Of a DNA stretch of 64,000 bases, positions 49,718-58,965 are shown piece by piece. Under the pieces are notes generated by a model that saw only the letters and a program-made list of their open reading frames with translations, made no database searches and was not told the DNA's origin. How positions within the stretch are numbered: position 1 is the first letter of the stretch; each line of letters opens with the position of its first letter. A program made the position numbers and the translations under genes. The stretch comes from a virus. The DNA lies in IMG/VR virus record IMGVR_UViG_3300037961_005106, positions 1 to 64,000 of that record; one strand, written 5' to 3'.

Positions 49718-51244
49718 GTGCCTTCTCATCGTCACCTTGCTTATAGACGTAATGCTCAAGCTGCTGCTAAAAAGCATAAAGTACGCAAGAGTGACAAAGA
49801 ACAATTATTTGAAAAAGCTAGAGATGATTTTGGTTTCTTTTGTGAATATGTAGCGGATAAACCTCCAGCAGCACACCACAAAGAATGGCATCGTCAACTA
49901 GTAACAAATAACGATAGTTCGTGTCTTCTTAAGATTGCAGGACCGAACATTGACCTATTAGGCCCTAGAGGGTCTGCTAAATCGACTGTACTTGGCTTGT
50001 TTACTGCCTGGGCAATAGGTATTCATACGCAAGCCAAGAAGCCCTTACAGATCCTTTATCTAAGCTATACAGTTGATATCGCACGTTCTAAATCAGCAAC
50101 CATTAAACGTATTATTGAATCAAAAAAATATCAAGAAGTTTTCCCTACAGTTAAGTTGCTCAAAAATGTTACGAGTAATGAGTACTGGTCAATCGACCAT
50201 AAATTTGCTGGTATTGATGTTACAGGTGAAGAACAATTTACTTTATGTGCAGCAGGACTTAAAGGATCGGTGACTTCCAAACGTTCTCAACTTGTGATAA
50301 TTGATGACCCGATAAAATCTGCTTCAGATATTGGCAACCCAGACATCCGAAAGATGATGCAGGATAACTGGAATGCTGTGATTGCTCCAACAATGTTTGA
50401 GGGTGGTCGTGCAATTTGTCTTGGTACTCGCTTCCGTCATGATGACATTCATTCGACCACGTTCTGTCAGCAAAATAATTGGATGCAGATTGTTCTTTCT
50501 GCCATTTTAAATAACGAGGTGACCGGCGAGGAAGAGTCATATTGGCCTGAGATGTGGTCCCTAGACTATCTAAAAGAGAAGAAAAGGCAAGCCCCTATTG
50601 CTTTTTCTTTTCAATATATGAATCAAATTGTTAGGCAAAACGAACTTTCACTGGCACCAGAGCTTTTAGTTAAAGCAGAAATTGCTACTGAATTTGACAC
50701 TCTTGGAATTGGTGTTGACCTTTCTGCTGGCACTAAAGAAAAGAATGACTACACCGTAATGGTTCTTGGTGGTCGAATTGGCGATAAAATACATATTATT
50801 GATTACCGTAGGTTACGTGTAATGGGTAACCTAGAAAAATTAGATGCATTAAAAGAGCTTTTAAATGATTGGTCTGTGATCGGTCAACAACAAGATGGTG
50901 TTTACTTTCCTACATATTCAACTTGTGATATTTGGTCAGAAGCTGTGCAGTATCAAGCTTCTTTAGAGGCTGACTTTAAACGTATTTGCTTAAATAATGA
51001 GGGGCTTTATAATTTAATCTGGCATCCTGTTAAAGGTTTCCGTGCAGATAAATTAGCCAGGTTTAGAGGCATCATGGGAATGTTTGAGGATCGTAAAATA
51101 GTTTTTAACAGGTACCGTAACTTTACGACAATGTTTGAAGAGCTAACTAATTTTGGTGTTAGCAGTCACGATGATTGTGTTGATGCTTTAGTTTGGCTTG
51201 TAACAGGCTTAACACGCAAAGGAAAATTGCAATTGGATTACTGA
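49718..51244 (+). CDS. Terminase large subunit
   Basis: 508 residues, GTG start. ATPase: Walker A GPRGSAKST (~residues 82-90), Walker B LVIIDDPI, and the coupling motif LGTRFRHDDIH. Nuclease: GVDLSAGTKEKNDYTVMV (first Asp), and C-terminal SHDDCVDALVWL (catalytic Asp pair). It cuts and pumps DNA into the procapsid through the portal encoded 3 kb downstream. Resembles podovirus-type large terminases. Confidence 0.93.
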   Translation: MPSHRHLAYRRNAQAAAKKHKVRKSDKEQLFEKARDDFGFFCEYVADKPPAAHHKEWHRQLVTNNDSSCLLKIAGPNIDLLGPRGSAKSTVLGLFTAWAIGIHTQAKKPLQILYLSYTVDIARSKSATIKRIIESKKYQEVFPTVKLLKNVTSNEYWSIDHKFAGIDVTGEEQFTLCAAGLKGSVTSKRSQLVIIDDPIKSASDIGNPDIRKMMQDNWNAVIAPTMFEGGRAICLGTRFRHDDIHSTTFCQQNNWMQIVLSAILNNEVTGEEESYWPEMWSLDYLKEKKRQAPIAFSFQYMNQIVRQNELSLAPELLVKAEIATEFDTLGIGVDLSAGTKEKNDYTVMVLGGRIGDKIHIIDYRRLRVMGNLEKLDALKELLNDWSVIGQQQDGVYFPTYSTCDIWSEAVQYQASLEADFKRICLNNEGLYNLIWHPVKGFRADKLARFRGIMGMFEDRKIVFNRYRNFTTMFEELTNFGVSSHDDCVDALVWLVTGLTRKGKLQLDY

Positions 51245-51468
51245 TGGAACAACTTATAGCACTAGGCATTGCAGCCGTATCAGGCGGCGGTTGGTTTGTG
51301 GGAAAAGTCTTTAGCAGAATGCGATCACTAGAAGATCGTATTGACCGTTTACCTCTTGAATATGTTTTAAAACAAGATTATATTCGAGAGATGGAAAGAA
51401 TGAATGATGAATTCAGTGAAATCAACACTAAGCTTGATAAACTTGTGGAAAAGATTCTTTCCAAATGA
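51244..51468 (+). CDS. Small membrane-anchored coiled-coil protein
   Basis: 74 residues from ATG 51244 (overlapping the terminase stop). Hydrophobic N-terminus LIALGIAAVSGGGWFVGKV then a charged coiled coil (SRMRSLEDRIDRL, NTKLDKLVEKIL). Small proteins of this layout follow terminase genes in cyanophages. A spanin- or holin-like role is conceivable, not shown. Confidence 0.65.
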   Translation: MEQLIALGIAAVSGGGWFVGKVFSRMRSLEDRIDRLPLEYVLKQDYIREMERMNDEFSEINTKLDKLVEKILSK

Positions 51469-51644
51469 GTTACTTTATTGAGGTTGAAGAACTGGAAAAT
51501 GGTGATTTATACATCCAAATTCCTGAAGAAGTTATTGAAACTTTAGGCTGGGAGCCTGAAACACTATTGTCTTGGGATATTAAAGGTGACGGGATTATTG
51601 TTCAACGTTTGAATGGGGAATCAGGTTACGAACAGGTAGAATAA
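51465..51644 (+). CDS. AbrB/SpoVT-like small protein
   Basis: 59 residues. GDLYIQIPEEVIETLGWEPETLLSWDIKGDGIIVQRL matches the swapped-hairpin AbrB DNA-binding fold (IPxxVxxxLGW...). Such proteins are usually transcription regulators or antitoxins. Starts in an ATGA overlap; small versions are common in cyanophage genomes. Confidence 0.65.
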   Translation: MSYFIEVEELENGDLYIQIPEEVIETLGWEPETLLSWDIKGDGIIVQRLNGESGYEQVE

Positions 51645-51662
51645 TTAAAAAGTTCTTAGCCA

Positions 51663-51854
51663 ATGGAATTAGCTTATAAATATATGAGTCAAATTCCCCC
51701 TAGAGGAAAGAAGAAGTTTGACGAAGAATTTATGTACACCTCAGAAGGTAACATCAGTTCTCCCCGTCCTTCTCGTAATGTCGCACCTGCGTCTTTTTTA
51801 GGACCAGGAAGTAAAGGTGCTGGCTTTGGTAATGTTTCTACCAGAGGTATCTAA
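51663..51854 (+). CDS. Small basic protein
   Basis: 63 residues (MELAYKYMSQIPPRGKKKFD), Gly/Ser/Pro-rich tail FLGPGSKGAGFGNVSTRG. Stop overlaps the next ATG. Likely minor virion protein; unknown. Confidence 0.58.
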   Translation: MELAYKYMSQIPPRGKKKFDEEFMYTSEGNISSPRPSRNVAPASFLGPGSKGAGFGNVSTRGI

Positions 51855-52294
51855 TGAATAGTTTAGTAGCGCAGCAGCAAGGATACACTTTTCCGATGGA
51901 TGAAATTCCTAGAACGTATTATCCTGGGCGAGGCTTTTTAAGTGATCAAGAAGCTTATCCAGAAAATCCTTTTTATCGACCACCCACGTATGGTGGCGGA
52001 ATGAATATTCCTGGTGCCCCTGGTAATGTTGCAGGAACAGGTGGGTTTACAAAGCTTCCTTATTATGGCGGCCCTACTAATCCAATGCTAATGCCTTATT
52101 ATCCAGGGCAAGATTATGGTGGTGTGCAACAGTTAACAGCCGATCCTAGTTATGCAATTCCGGGAGGACAAACGCCTTATAGAAGAGGGCCTTATCTTCC
52201 CTTTGAAGACATTCCAGAAGATAATGCACCTTTTATTCCAATCCCCAGGGCGCAAGGACTTCCTATGGGATTTCAAAATAAATTTGTAAGCTAA
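51854..52294 (+). CDS. Pro/Tyr/Gly-rich virion protein
   Basis: 146 residues, low complexity, rich in Pro, Tyr and Gly (FYRPPTYGGGMNIPGAPGN; RRGPYLPFEDIPEDN). Probably unstructured, possibly binding other virion proteins. Starts and ends in 1-nt overlaps. Confidence 0.6.
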   Translation: MNSLVAQQQGYTFPMDEIPRTYYPGRGFLSDQEAYPENPFYRPPTYGGGMNIPGAPGNVAGTGGFTKLPYYGGPTNPMLMPYYPGQDYGGVQQLTADPSYAIPGGQTPYRRGPYLPFEDIPEDNAPFIPIPRAQGLPMGFQNKFVS

Positions 52295-52584
52295 TGGCAC
52301 AAGACGACTCTAAATATACAAAGCCAGGACTGCGTGAATCCATCAAGAAACGCATTACGGCTGGCAGTAAAGGCGGTAAGCCTGGTCAGTGGTCTGCTCG
52401 GAAAGCACAAATGGTTGCTGCTGAGTACAAGAAGAAAGGAGGTGGGTATAAAGGTGGTGAAGGTAAGAAACAAAAAGATCTAAAGAAGTGGGGCAAAGAA
52501 GATTGGCAGACTAAAGATCAATACGAAAAAAGTAAAGCAAAGAAAGCAGTCACAGCAGCTAAAAAAGCTAAGGAGAAAAAATAG
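52294..52584 (+). CDS. Basic protein, DUF5872-like N-terminal part
   Basis: 96 residues. KPGLRESIKKRITAGSKGG then KPGQWSARKAQMVAAEYKKKGGGYKGG is the conserved GKPGQWSARKAQ motif of a Lys-rich viral protein family (DUF5872-like). In other viruses this is joined to a RYLPKKAW segment, here encoded separately at 54131. Likely DNA- or capsid-associated. Confidence 0.7.
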   Translation: MAQDDSKYTKPGLRESIKKRITAGSKGGKPGQWSARKAQMVAAEYKKKGGGYKGGEGKKQKDLKKWGKEDWQTKDQYEKSKAKKAVTAAKKAKEKK

Positions 52585-53273
52585 TGTCTTTATTTAATCT
52601 TGCTGGCAAATATAAAAGACTTTGGACTAAAGCAGATGAAGCGCTTGGCGGAATTTTACCCGGAGGAGGCGTACCAGTTAAATCAGAAATTTTGAATAAA
52701 CTAGATCCAAATGTAAACCTTGCCTATCGTTATATGACTGGTATGGGTATAGATGATTTGGAATTATCACCTGAGTTTAAACAAGGTGCTGTTAATTTAG
52801 CAATTAGTCCAGGTCCAGAAACAACTTACATAAATCTAGACGGTTCAATTGCTTACAAAGAAAGGGCAAATAAAACGCCGGGTGAAATACAACCAGGTGA
52901 AACAAGAGCTGTTAACTCATATAGAGCGGCAGGAATGCTTGCTCCTTATTGGGATACTTTAGGCGGGCCTTTTGGTGGGGTGCGTCCTTTAGACAGAGAG
53001 CGTGAAGCAGCACCTTATCGATACAGCTTGGGACGTTATAACGTAACAGGTAATCCTGATTCTTATACAGTTACTGATACATATGATTTTATTAATGAGT
53101 TTGAAAACCCTGAGCTAAGCACACCGGGCAGAAAACCTTGGAGAGCATTGGGAGAAACAGTAGCGGGTTTCATGGATCCAAGTCGTTTTGTGCGTGCTTA
53201 TTTATATTCAAGAGATCAACCACCTAAACCCATTCCTTTGGAATTCACTGTACCCAGGGAGAAAAGACCATGA
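52584..53273 (+). CDS. Virion-module protein of unknown function
   Basis: 229 residues, GTG start overlapping the previous TAG. Beta/loop-rich with INLDGSIAYKERANKTPGE and ILPGGGVPV. C-terminal part mentions RPLDREREAAPYRYSLG. No domain recognised. Confidence 0.62.
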   Translation: MSLFNLAGKYKRLWTKADEALGGILPGGGVPVKSEILNKLDPNVNLAYRYMTGMGIDDLELSPEFKQGAVNLAISPGPETTYINLDGSIAYKERANKTPGEIQPGETRAVNSYRAAGMLAPYWDTLGGPFGGVRPLDREREAAPYRYSLGRYNVTGNPDSYTVTDTYDFINEFENPELSTPGRKPWRALGETVAGFMDPSRFVRAYLYSRDQPPKPIPLEFTVPREKRP

Positions 53274-53401
53274 AAAAACAAATAAAGGACTTAAAAAAAA
53301 TTAAAAAACAGTTGCATGGTAGCGCTAAAATGCATAAAGCACAAGCCAATAAGATTGACAGCGTTATTAAAGTCGCTGGCAAATACATGGAGAAAAACTA
53401 A
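53270..53401 (+). CDS. Small basic protein
   Basis: 43 residues, Lys-rich helix (MKKQIKDLKKIKKQLHGS ... VIKVAGKYMEKN). ATGA overlap at its start and TAATG at its end tie it into the operon. Confidence 0.55.
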   Translation: MKKQIKDLKKIKKQLHGSAKMHKAQANKIDSVIKVAGKYMEKN

Positions 53402-54114
53402 TGTCTTACTTATCTGAACTAGAGAAAATTTCTAAAATCCAAGACAAATTAAAAGACAACAAGGAAAGAGCAGATGATAATTTGCTCGTTGCTGGTTTTG
53501 TTAAGCAAATGAAACCAACAAAAGAAAATATCAAAAACGAGAAAGAAGCAAAAAATCTTTATAAAGATATTGATAATGCTCTTAACGATTTAAAAGATAC
53601 AAAAAAAGATATTAAAAAAGCACAAGGAGGAGGAAAAGAGTCAAAGAAGTTAGCGAAACGTTTTGAAGGATTTTTAAAATCAGGGAAATTAGATAGAGCT
53701 GAAAATCTTCTAGGGTATATTGACAACAAACAAGGTGTTGATATTTCTCCTTACTTATCTAAAAACTTTGGCAAGATTGCAGGCAAATCAGGCATTGATT
53801 TAAAAATGAATTTTGATATGCCGCAACAACAACTAATTGCACAAGCAGATTTAAGCAACCCGCAAAAAAATTATTTTGACGCTCTTTCAAACCCTGTCAA
53901 ATTTATTGACGACGTTAGGGGTTTAGTTGATAAGTTAAACCAACAAACTAGAGATAAAGAACAATTCATTCAAGATACTCTTGGACCAGGCAAGAAAGAT
54001 CAATCGGCAGCCTTTGGCGATTTGTTAGCAGGAGGCAGCTTTAATAATTTTTCTACTCCTACAGTAGATCCATCTTCCTTGGCAGGAATTAACTTTGATT
54101 TCTCTTATGCATAA
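53401..54114 (+). CDS. Coiled-coil virion-module protein
   Basis: 237 residues, largely charged helix (DKLKDNKERADDNLL, EAKNLYKDIDNALNDLKDTKK) with a more ordered C-terminal part rich in Asn/Phe. Could be a tail-adaptor or scaffold helper. Family unknown. Confidence 0.6.
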   Translation: MSYLSELEKISKIQDKLKDNKERADDNLLVAGFVKQMKPTKENIKNEKEAKNLYKDIDNALNDLKDTKKDIKKAQGGGKESKKLAKRFEGFLKSGKLDRAENLLGYIDNKQGVDISPYLSKNFGKIAGKSGIDLKMNFDMPQQQLIAQADLSNPQKNYFDALSNPVKFIDDVRGLVDKLNQQTRDKEQFIQDTLGPGKKDQSAAFGDLLAGGSFNNFSTPTVDPSSLAGINFDFSYA

Positions 54115-54130
54115 CGGAGACGTAACAAGG

Positions 54131-54340
54131 ATGGCAGATAAAGCAATTCAAAAAGACGGTACGACTAAACGCTATCTTCCTAAGAAAGCATGGGCCAAGC
54201 TTTCCAAAGAAGAAAGAGAAGATACTGATCGCAAGAAACGAGCCGGTTCTCGTAAAGGAAAACAGTTTATTCCTAACACAGATAAAGCTAAAAAAGCAGG
54301 CAGAGCTGCTAGGATGTATAAACAAAAGGGCAGTAAATAG
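54131..54340 (+). CDS. Basic protein, DUF5872-like C-terminal part
   Basis: 69 residues. KRYLPKKAWAKLSKEEREDTDRKKRAGSRKGKQF matches the second half of the viral family whose first half is encoded at 52294. Preceded by GGAGACGTAACAAGG as a possible ribosome site. Likely DNA-associated virion or adaptor protein. Confidence 0.68.
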   Translation: MADKAIQKDGTTKRYLPKKAWAKLSKEEREDTDRKKRAGSRKGKQFIPNTDKAKKAGRAARMYKQKGSK

Positions 54341-54344
54341 TTAA

Positions 54345-56669
54345 ATGGCTGACGCTAAAGCTCGTCTTAAAGAAATCATTGATGCTTACGTAGAGCGTGA
54401 TGGTGGAGCTGGTATCGATACCGGTATTGTTGCGTCACATATTGCCCAGATGAAACTCTTTGGTATCCGCCAAGGAGTTGAGTTTTTCCCGTCACAAGAT
54501 AACTTTGGTAATCAACGCAAAGACTTTATCGATAAAGTTGTCAAATATAACAAATTAGATACTCGTCTTGATTCAATATGGGATTATTTCCTGTGTGATG
54601 GAAAAGGACTTTTTTATATCCGGCCTACTGAGAATAATTATCGTCTCTATTATTTTCGTAGTCATGAGTATCGTTCTTATTACAACGTCGATGGTGAACT
54701 AGAAGAAGTTGTAATTATCTACAGTTATAAAGTCAAGAAACCAAACTCTGGTTTCCAAGATATTGGTACTTATAACTTAACTGGGGATCCAAACCAAACC
54801 CCTGGTCAGAAACGTTATATTCGTTTGTCAATTAAAGCAAACACAATTGAAGAGACACACTCAGAAGGCGAGATGTCTTTTGATAATGTCAATATTCAAA
54901 TGCCAGGCAAGACAGAAAAGTTTCCTAATACCTTGCGTTTTATTCCTTGTGTAGAAATCTTTAATAACCCGAAAGGGTTTTCTATGGAAGGCAGTGGAGA
55001 GTTTGATGCGTTAGCTAATCATATTGTTATTCACGATAGTCTTGTTCATAACATGCGAAAGAACTTACAGTTCTTTGGTAATCCAACATTACTATCTTCC
55101 CGTCCTAAAACTGACTTAATGGAGTCAGGTGGTGACGGTGCAGTACAGCGACCTTCTATTGCAGCAAACTCAGGCTTTACTAGTCCTGCAAATCTAAGTC
55201 GTTCTACCTTTAAACAAGATCCAATTAATCGTGGTGTAGATGGACAGATCCGCGTTCCACGGGTAATCGCCAACCTAGAACCGAATGATCGTGTGGGCTA
55301 TATAGTACCCGACGCCATCTCTGGTGACCAGAATGCATTTGTACGCCAATACAGAGAAGAGATAAGAACATCACTAGGCGGAGTTGATGAGCTGTCAATT
55401 TCAGCAGGTGTAACGGCAACAGAGTATAAGTCTCTTTTCGGTCGTGTGTCAGCAACTTCTAAAAAGAAAGCAAACGCAATTTATACCCATGGTTTATGCC
55501 GTTGTCTTGAATTAATTATTTATCAAGAGGAACAACTTTTTAAAGATACTCTTGCAGCAGCAGCAAAATTTGAAAAGCCTATTCCTCCACAAGAAGGAGC
55601 TTCTGCAGAAGAACTGCAAATGTATAACCAAGCATTAGCAGAATTTGACGCCCGCATGAAACAACTTATGATGGCGTGTGTACAAGCACAAATGATTCCC
55701 CCTGGTGTTAAAGGTTTAATTCCAGATGGTGATATTACAATGCTTTGGCGCTGGTTGGGTCCAGTTTATGAGGACTCAACACAAGATATCCTGAACAACT
55801 CTATTGTTGTAAGAAACTTACAGGAATTAGGAGTTGATAGCATAGAAGCACTGAAATATCTTTTCCCATCCAAAACAGATGAGGAAAGAGCGGAAATGCT
55901 TTCGGGCTTCCCGTTCAGGATGGTCAACGAATTACAGGGAGCTTATTCCCAGTTTTCTCGTTTAGTGGGGGGAATGATGCAGACCCCTCACCCACAAGCA
56001 CCAGATTTGCCCATGGCGGCAGATCCTCGTTTGGACTTAACTCCATATCTGTATCGAACCTTAGAAGCATTACAAAAGGAGATGAGTTATGCAGGACGCT
56101 ACCGTCCAATCGATCCCACAGACGAGCCCCCAAGCGGCAGTGGCTCCGAGCAACTACGTGGCGGCAGCACCGGCAGCACCGGCAGCTCCGACCCAAGTGG
56201 CTCCGACATCAGTGGGAACGTACTACCCCCAGGCAGTACCCCAGGCCGCACCGCAGGGACTTACCAGTTACCAACCAAGCCCGTCAGTATCCGCCCCCCA
56301 ATCCCAGGATTCGGCGGTACCCCAGGGCAATCCATGGGAGTCGGCATTCAACAAGGTGGTGAACCTGTTGGGAAGCCCGGTTCAATCCCCATTCCAGGGT
56401 CAACCGTCACAACCGACTCAGTACAGCCCGGCCAATTACGGAGCAACACAAGCCCAGGTACCGACCTCGGCACCATCGGCTCCGCAGACCTGGCAAACAA
56501 ACCAGACCTCATCCAGCAGCTCTTCCCAAACCTCCTCGATCAACTCCTTAGAGGACGTGGCGAATCTCCTGGAGTGGAGTCCGGAAAGCCGGATGGTGGT
56601 GGCGAATTACGGAACAGAGGCTCCGGCAATTCTAAATCAGTACGCCCTAAACCTGGAAGGAATGCTTGA
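54345..56669 (+). CDS. Portal protein, with long C-terminal extension
   Basis: 774 residues. The first ~560 fit a phage portal: MADAKARLKEIIDAYVERD, beta-rich wing (YYFRSHEYRSYYNVDGELEEVVIIYSYK), NHIVIHDSLVHNMRKNL, GVTATEYKSLFGRVSATSKKKANAIYTHGL and the C-terminal helical barrel near YLYRTLEALQKEM. It forms the dodecameric DNA channel. The last ~190 residues are Gly/Ser/Pro-rich, GC-rich and overlap a second gene in another frame (56089-57072), so part or all of this tail may be an accidental consequence of the overlap. Confidence 0.88.
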   Translation: MADAKARLKEIIDAYVERDGGAGIDTGIVASHIAQMKLFGIRQGVEFFPSQDNFGNQRKDFIDKVVKYNKLDTRLDSIWDYFLCDGKGLFYIRPTENNYRLYYFRSHEYRSYYNVDGELEEVVIIYSYKVKKPNSGFQDIGTYNLTGDPNQTPGQKRYIRLSIKANTIEETHSEGEMSFDNVNIQMPGKTEKFPNTLRFIPCVEIFNNPKGFSMEGSGEFDALANHIVIHDSLVHNMRKNLQFFGNPTLLSSRPKTDLMESGGDGAVQRPSIAANSGFTSPANLSRSTFKQDPINRGVDGQIRVPRVIANLEPNDRVGYIVPDAISGDQNAFVRQYREEIRTSLGGVDELSISAGVTATEYKSLFGRVSATSKKKANAIYTHGLCRCLELIIYQEEQLFKDTLAAAAKFEKPIPPQEGASAEELQMYNQALAEFDARMKQLMMACVQAQMIPPGVKGLIPDGDITMLWRWLGPVYEDSTQDILNNSIVVRNLQELGVDSIEALKYLFPSKTDEERAEMLSGFPFRMVNELQGAYSQFSRLVGGMMQTPHPQAPDLPMAADPRLDLTPYLYRTLEALQKEMSYAGRYRPIDPTDEPPSGSGSEQLRGGSTGSTGSSDPSGSDISGNVLPPGSTPGRTAGTYQLPTKPVSIRPPIPGFGGTPGQSMGVGIQQGGEPVGKPGSIPIPGSTVTTDSVQPGQLRSNTSPGTDLGTIGSADLANKPDLIQQLFPNLLDQLLRGRGESPGVESGKPDGGGELRNRGSGNSKSVRPKPGRNA

Positions 56670-57072
56670 TAGTGCAGTTGCTTGGGGACATGAAGCAACT
56701 GATACTCTCAAAGGTTATGCCAATTTTGCAGTGCAAGAGCACCAAGAAAATCTGGCTTACAACGAGATCCTGACCAATCCTGACGTTCTGTCTGATTACA
56801 CCTTGAAGTTCTTCGGTCCCGAAGGTCCTTATCCGGTGTATGAATCTGAGCAAGATTTGGAAACCCCTGGTTATCCTACCGCTCCTGTTCAACAGCCAGG
56901 CATGAATGTTGCTGGTCTTCCTGCTCCTCCAATGGCAGAAGCACCTCAAGCTCCCCAAGATTTCTGGGGTGCCTTTAAGCAACAAATGGATGTTGATCCC
57001 AGCCAAGCTTGGCGGATTATGAACCAGGCAGATCCTCGCGTCATGTCAAACAAACTGTTTGTTATGGAGTGA
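56089..57072 (+). CDS. Scaffold-like protein overlapping portal gene
   Basis: 327 residues, starting inside the portal frame at ATG 56089 with AAGGAG 7 nt upstream. N-terminal ~170 residues are Pro/Ala/Gln/Ser-rich and disordered; the C-terminal half is acidic and helical (LEDVANLLEWSPESRMVVANYG; LDSAVAWGHEATDTLKGYANF; EILTNPDVLSDYTLKFFG). Position between portal and capsid, and composition, fit a capsid scaffolding protein. The first 581 nt are read in two frames. Confidence 0.75.
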   Translation: MQDATVQSIPQTSPQAAVAPSNYVAAAPAAPAAPTQVAPTSVGTYYPQAVPQAAPQGLTSYQPSPSVSAPQSQDSAVPQGNPWESAFNKVVNLLGSPVQSPFQGQPSQPTQYSPANYGATQAQVPTSAPSAPQTWQTNQTSSSSSSQTSSINSLEDVANLLEWSPESRMVVANYGTEAPAILNQYALNLEGMLDSAVAWGHEATDTLKGYANFAVQEHQENLAYNEILTNPDVLSDYTLKFFGPEGPYPVYESEQDLETPGYPTAPVQQPGMNVAGLPAPPMAEAPQAPQDFWGAFKQQMDVDPSQAWRIMNQADPRVMSNKLFVME

Positions 57073-57076
57073 TCTA

Positions 57077-57652
57077 ATGCAATTGGCAGGAAAATATTTG
57101 CAAAAAGCAAATGAAAAAATTAAGCCTATGCTTAATGACCCTCGCCAAGCAGCAATGGCTGGCGGCGCTGCTGCTGCTGGCCTTGCAACTCTAGGTAATA
57201 TTACGTCTGGGGAAGCTTCTCAAGAAGGCCCCGGACGTTTATTATTTGAAGCTGGAAATGCTGCTCTTTTGGGCAGTATGGCTGGCGCTGCTATTCCTTC
57301 AATGCGTAGGCTTGTTTCAAAACGCACTATTGCGCAAAATTTACGAGCTGACGATATGGGCAAAAGGGCAACTGGACAAGGTGTTGAACTTGGCGCTCAA
57401 TTTAGTTCCCCCGAAGGAGCTAAAATGCGTGAAGCTGCAAATACCTATATGGCTGGCATACCTTATGCACAAGGAGCTTTAGGCGCAGGAATGATTACTG
57501 CAGCAGGAGGTCTAGGCGGCCTATCAGGTGGTGGTTCAGCAAACTTCTATCAATCCATGGGAGTCCCTGGATTCCAAGGTGCGATTGATCCTGAATTACC
57601 TGGTTCATCTAATACGATGAACTCACGCCTTAACATGCGAGGTTATGTTTAA
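57077..57652 (+). CDS. Gly/Ala-rich protein before capsid gene
   Basis: 191 residues from ATG 57077 (MQLAGKYLQKANEKIKPML). Glycine-zipper segments (AMAGGAAAAGLATLGN, GALGAGMITAAGGLGG) alternate with polar regions. Similar in style to the internal-protein candidates at 43-47 kb. Function unknown. Confidence 0.65.
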   Translation: MQLAGKYLQKANEKIKPMLNDPRQAAMAGGAAAAGLATLGNITSGEASQEGPGRLLFEAGNAALLGSMAGAAIPSMRRLVSKRTIAQNLRADDMGKRATGQGVELGAQFSSPEGAKMREAANTYMAGIPYAQGALGAGMITAAGGLGGLSGGGSANFYQSMGVPGFQGAIDPELPGSSNTMNSRLNMRGYV

Positions 57653-57763
57653 AACAGTCTAATAAATTACAGACTGCTAAAATTTTCTTTAGATAGGGCA
57701 ATAGACTGCCTGAATCTTTCACCCGATTACTTACTTTTCCGAATATCTGGAGGATAAAAGAAA
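57653..57763 (+). promoter_or_regulatory. Leader of major capsid gene
   Basis: 111 bp. Hairpin CAGTCT/AGACTG (57655-57676) just after the previous stop, then an AT-rich segment, and GGAGG (57750 region) before the GTG start of the capsid gene. Strong ribosome site plus own leader suggests separately boosted capsid expression. Confidence 0.5.
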
Positions 57764-58927
57764 GTGTTTCTTGATAACGATTTTCCTAAAATCTTAGGCG
57801 CGGAATTATACCGTCCGCATCCCGCCTATGTCTGTGAAATGGCAGTTGAACCTGTCGTTGTACATGACTTTACTTCCCAGCCAGGCCAAACGGTCCAGCT
57901 TGATCGCTACAAGTTTTGGGGAGCACCTGGTACAAAGGATAGCCGTGAGCGTATTGCGGATCAAACAATTGGTACTGCTAATAGCCGCAACATCACTAAA
58001 GAGAAAGTGTTGGTTGTGCTGAAAGAGTACACAGGCCCTGCAGATCCGGGTGATCCGACTCAGCCTTCTACTTTTAAGATTGCTCGTGAGACTCTGATTA
58101 CTGCTCAGCGTTTGCTGCTTGATACCGGCAACCTGAACATGTTCCACCAGAGCATTGGTTCACTGACTCTGTTAGACGACTATAGGCGTTGGCGCGACCG
58201 CGTCTTTATTGACGAGCTTGCTAAAGCTGAAGCCAATGGTGCCGCTTCTTCTAGCCAAGGTGGTTACTACTTTGCTGGTGGTAAAGAAAAAGATGCTACT
58301 GGCCGTGTTTCTTACACTGCTGCTGAGTATGCTGACCAAATTCAACAGTTCTCTGTTCGCACTGACCTGTTAGAAGTTGTTAAGGACTTGCGTAAGCGCA
58401 ACGTGCCTACTTTTGCTGATGGCCTGTATCGCTGTATTTGCGATCCTGTCTTCATGCTGCACCTGCGTCGTGATCCTGACTTCCGCGAGATCGCCCGTTA
58501 CGCAGGCAATCCTGGTCAAGGCATGTACATGGCTAACCCCATGATGCCTAACAACTCCAGCTTCTACATGGGTCCTCAAGCTGGTCAGGGCTACTTCCTG
58601 GCTGGTGAGCCTGTGATGCCAACTGGTGTGCAATTTGAAGGCGTTAAGTTCTTCGAGTCAACCAACTTCCCCAACAAGAACGTCACCGCTTCATTCGATG
58701 CTGGTGCTAACTATGCATCTAAAGAAGTTGCCCAAGGTTTCTTCTTCGGTCCTCAGTCTGTTGGTGTTGGTATTGGCGGCCCTAACGCTCAGGTGCTAAT
58801 TAACAACAATGATGACTTCTCACGATTCATCATTCTGATTTGGCAGCTCTATGCTGGTTTTGAGATCTTGAACAAAGATTTCATCACTAATGCATTCAGT
58901 TTCGTCCAAGATGACGGTTCTGTTTGA
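57764..58927 (+). CDS. Major capsid protein
   Basis: 387 residues, GTG start with GGAGG upstream. HK97-fold type features: long helix KIARETLITAQRLLLDTGNL, conserved GLYRCICDPVFMLHLRRDPDF, FEGVKFFESTNFP, and a terminal IWQLYAGFEILNKDFI. Resembles coat proteins annotated N4 gp56-like in other phages. Its codons are more GC-rich at third positions than those of neighbours, as expected for very high expression. Forms the icosahedral shell. Confidence 0.85.
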   Translation: MFLDNDFPKILGAELYRPHPAYVCEMAVEPVVVHDFTSQPGQTVQLDRYKFWGAPGTKDSRERIADQTIGTANSRNITKEKVLVVLKEYTGPADPGDPTQPSTFKIARETLITAQRLLLDTGNLNMFHQSIGSLTLLDDYRRWRDRVFIDELAKAEANGAASSSQGGYYFAGGKEKDATGRVSYTAAEYADQIQQFSVRTDLLEVVKDLRKRNVPTFADGLYRCICDPVFMLHLRRDPDFREIARYAGNPGQGMYMANPMMPNNSSFYMGPQAGQGYFLAGEPVMPTGVQFEGVKFFESTNFPNKNVTASFDAGANYASKEVAQGFFFGPQSVGVGIGGPNAQVLINNNDDFSRFIILIWQLYAGFEILNKDFITNAFSFVQDDGSV

Positions 58928-58965
58928 TAAGAATAAAAGTCAAAATTATTAATTTGGAGAAATAG

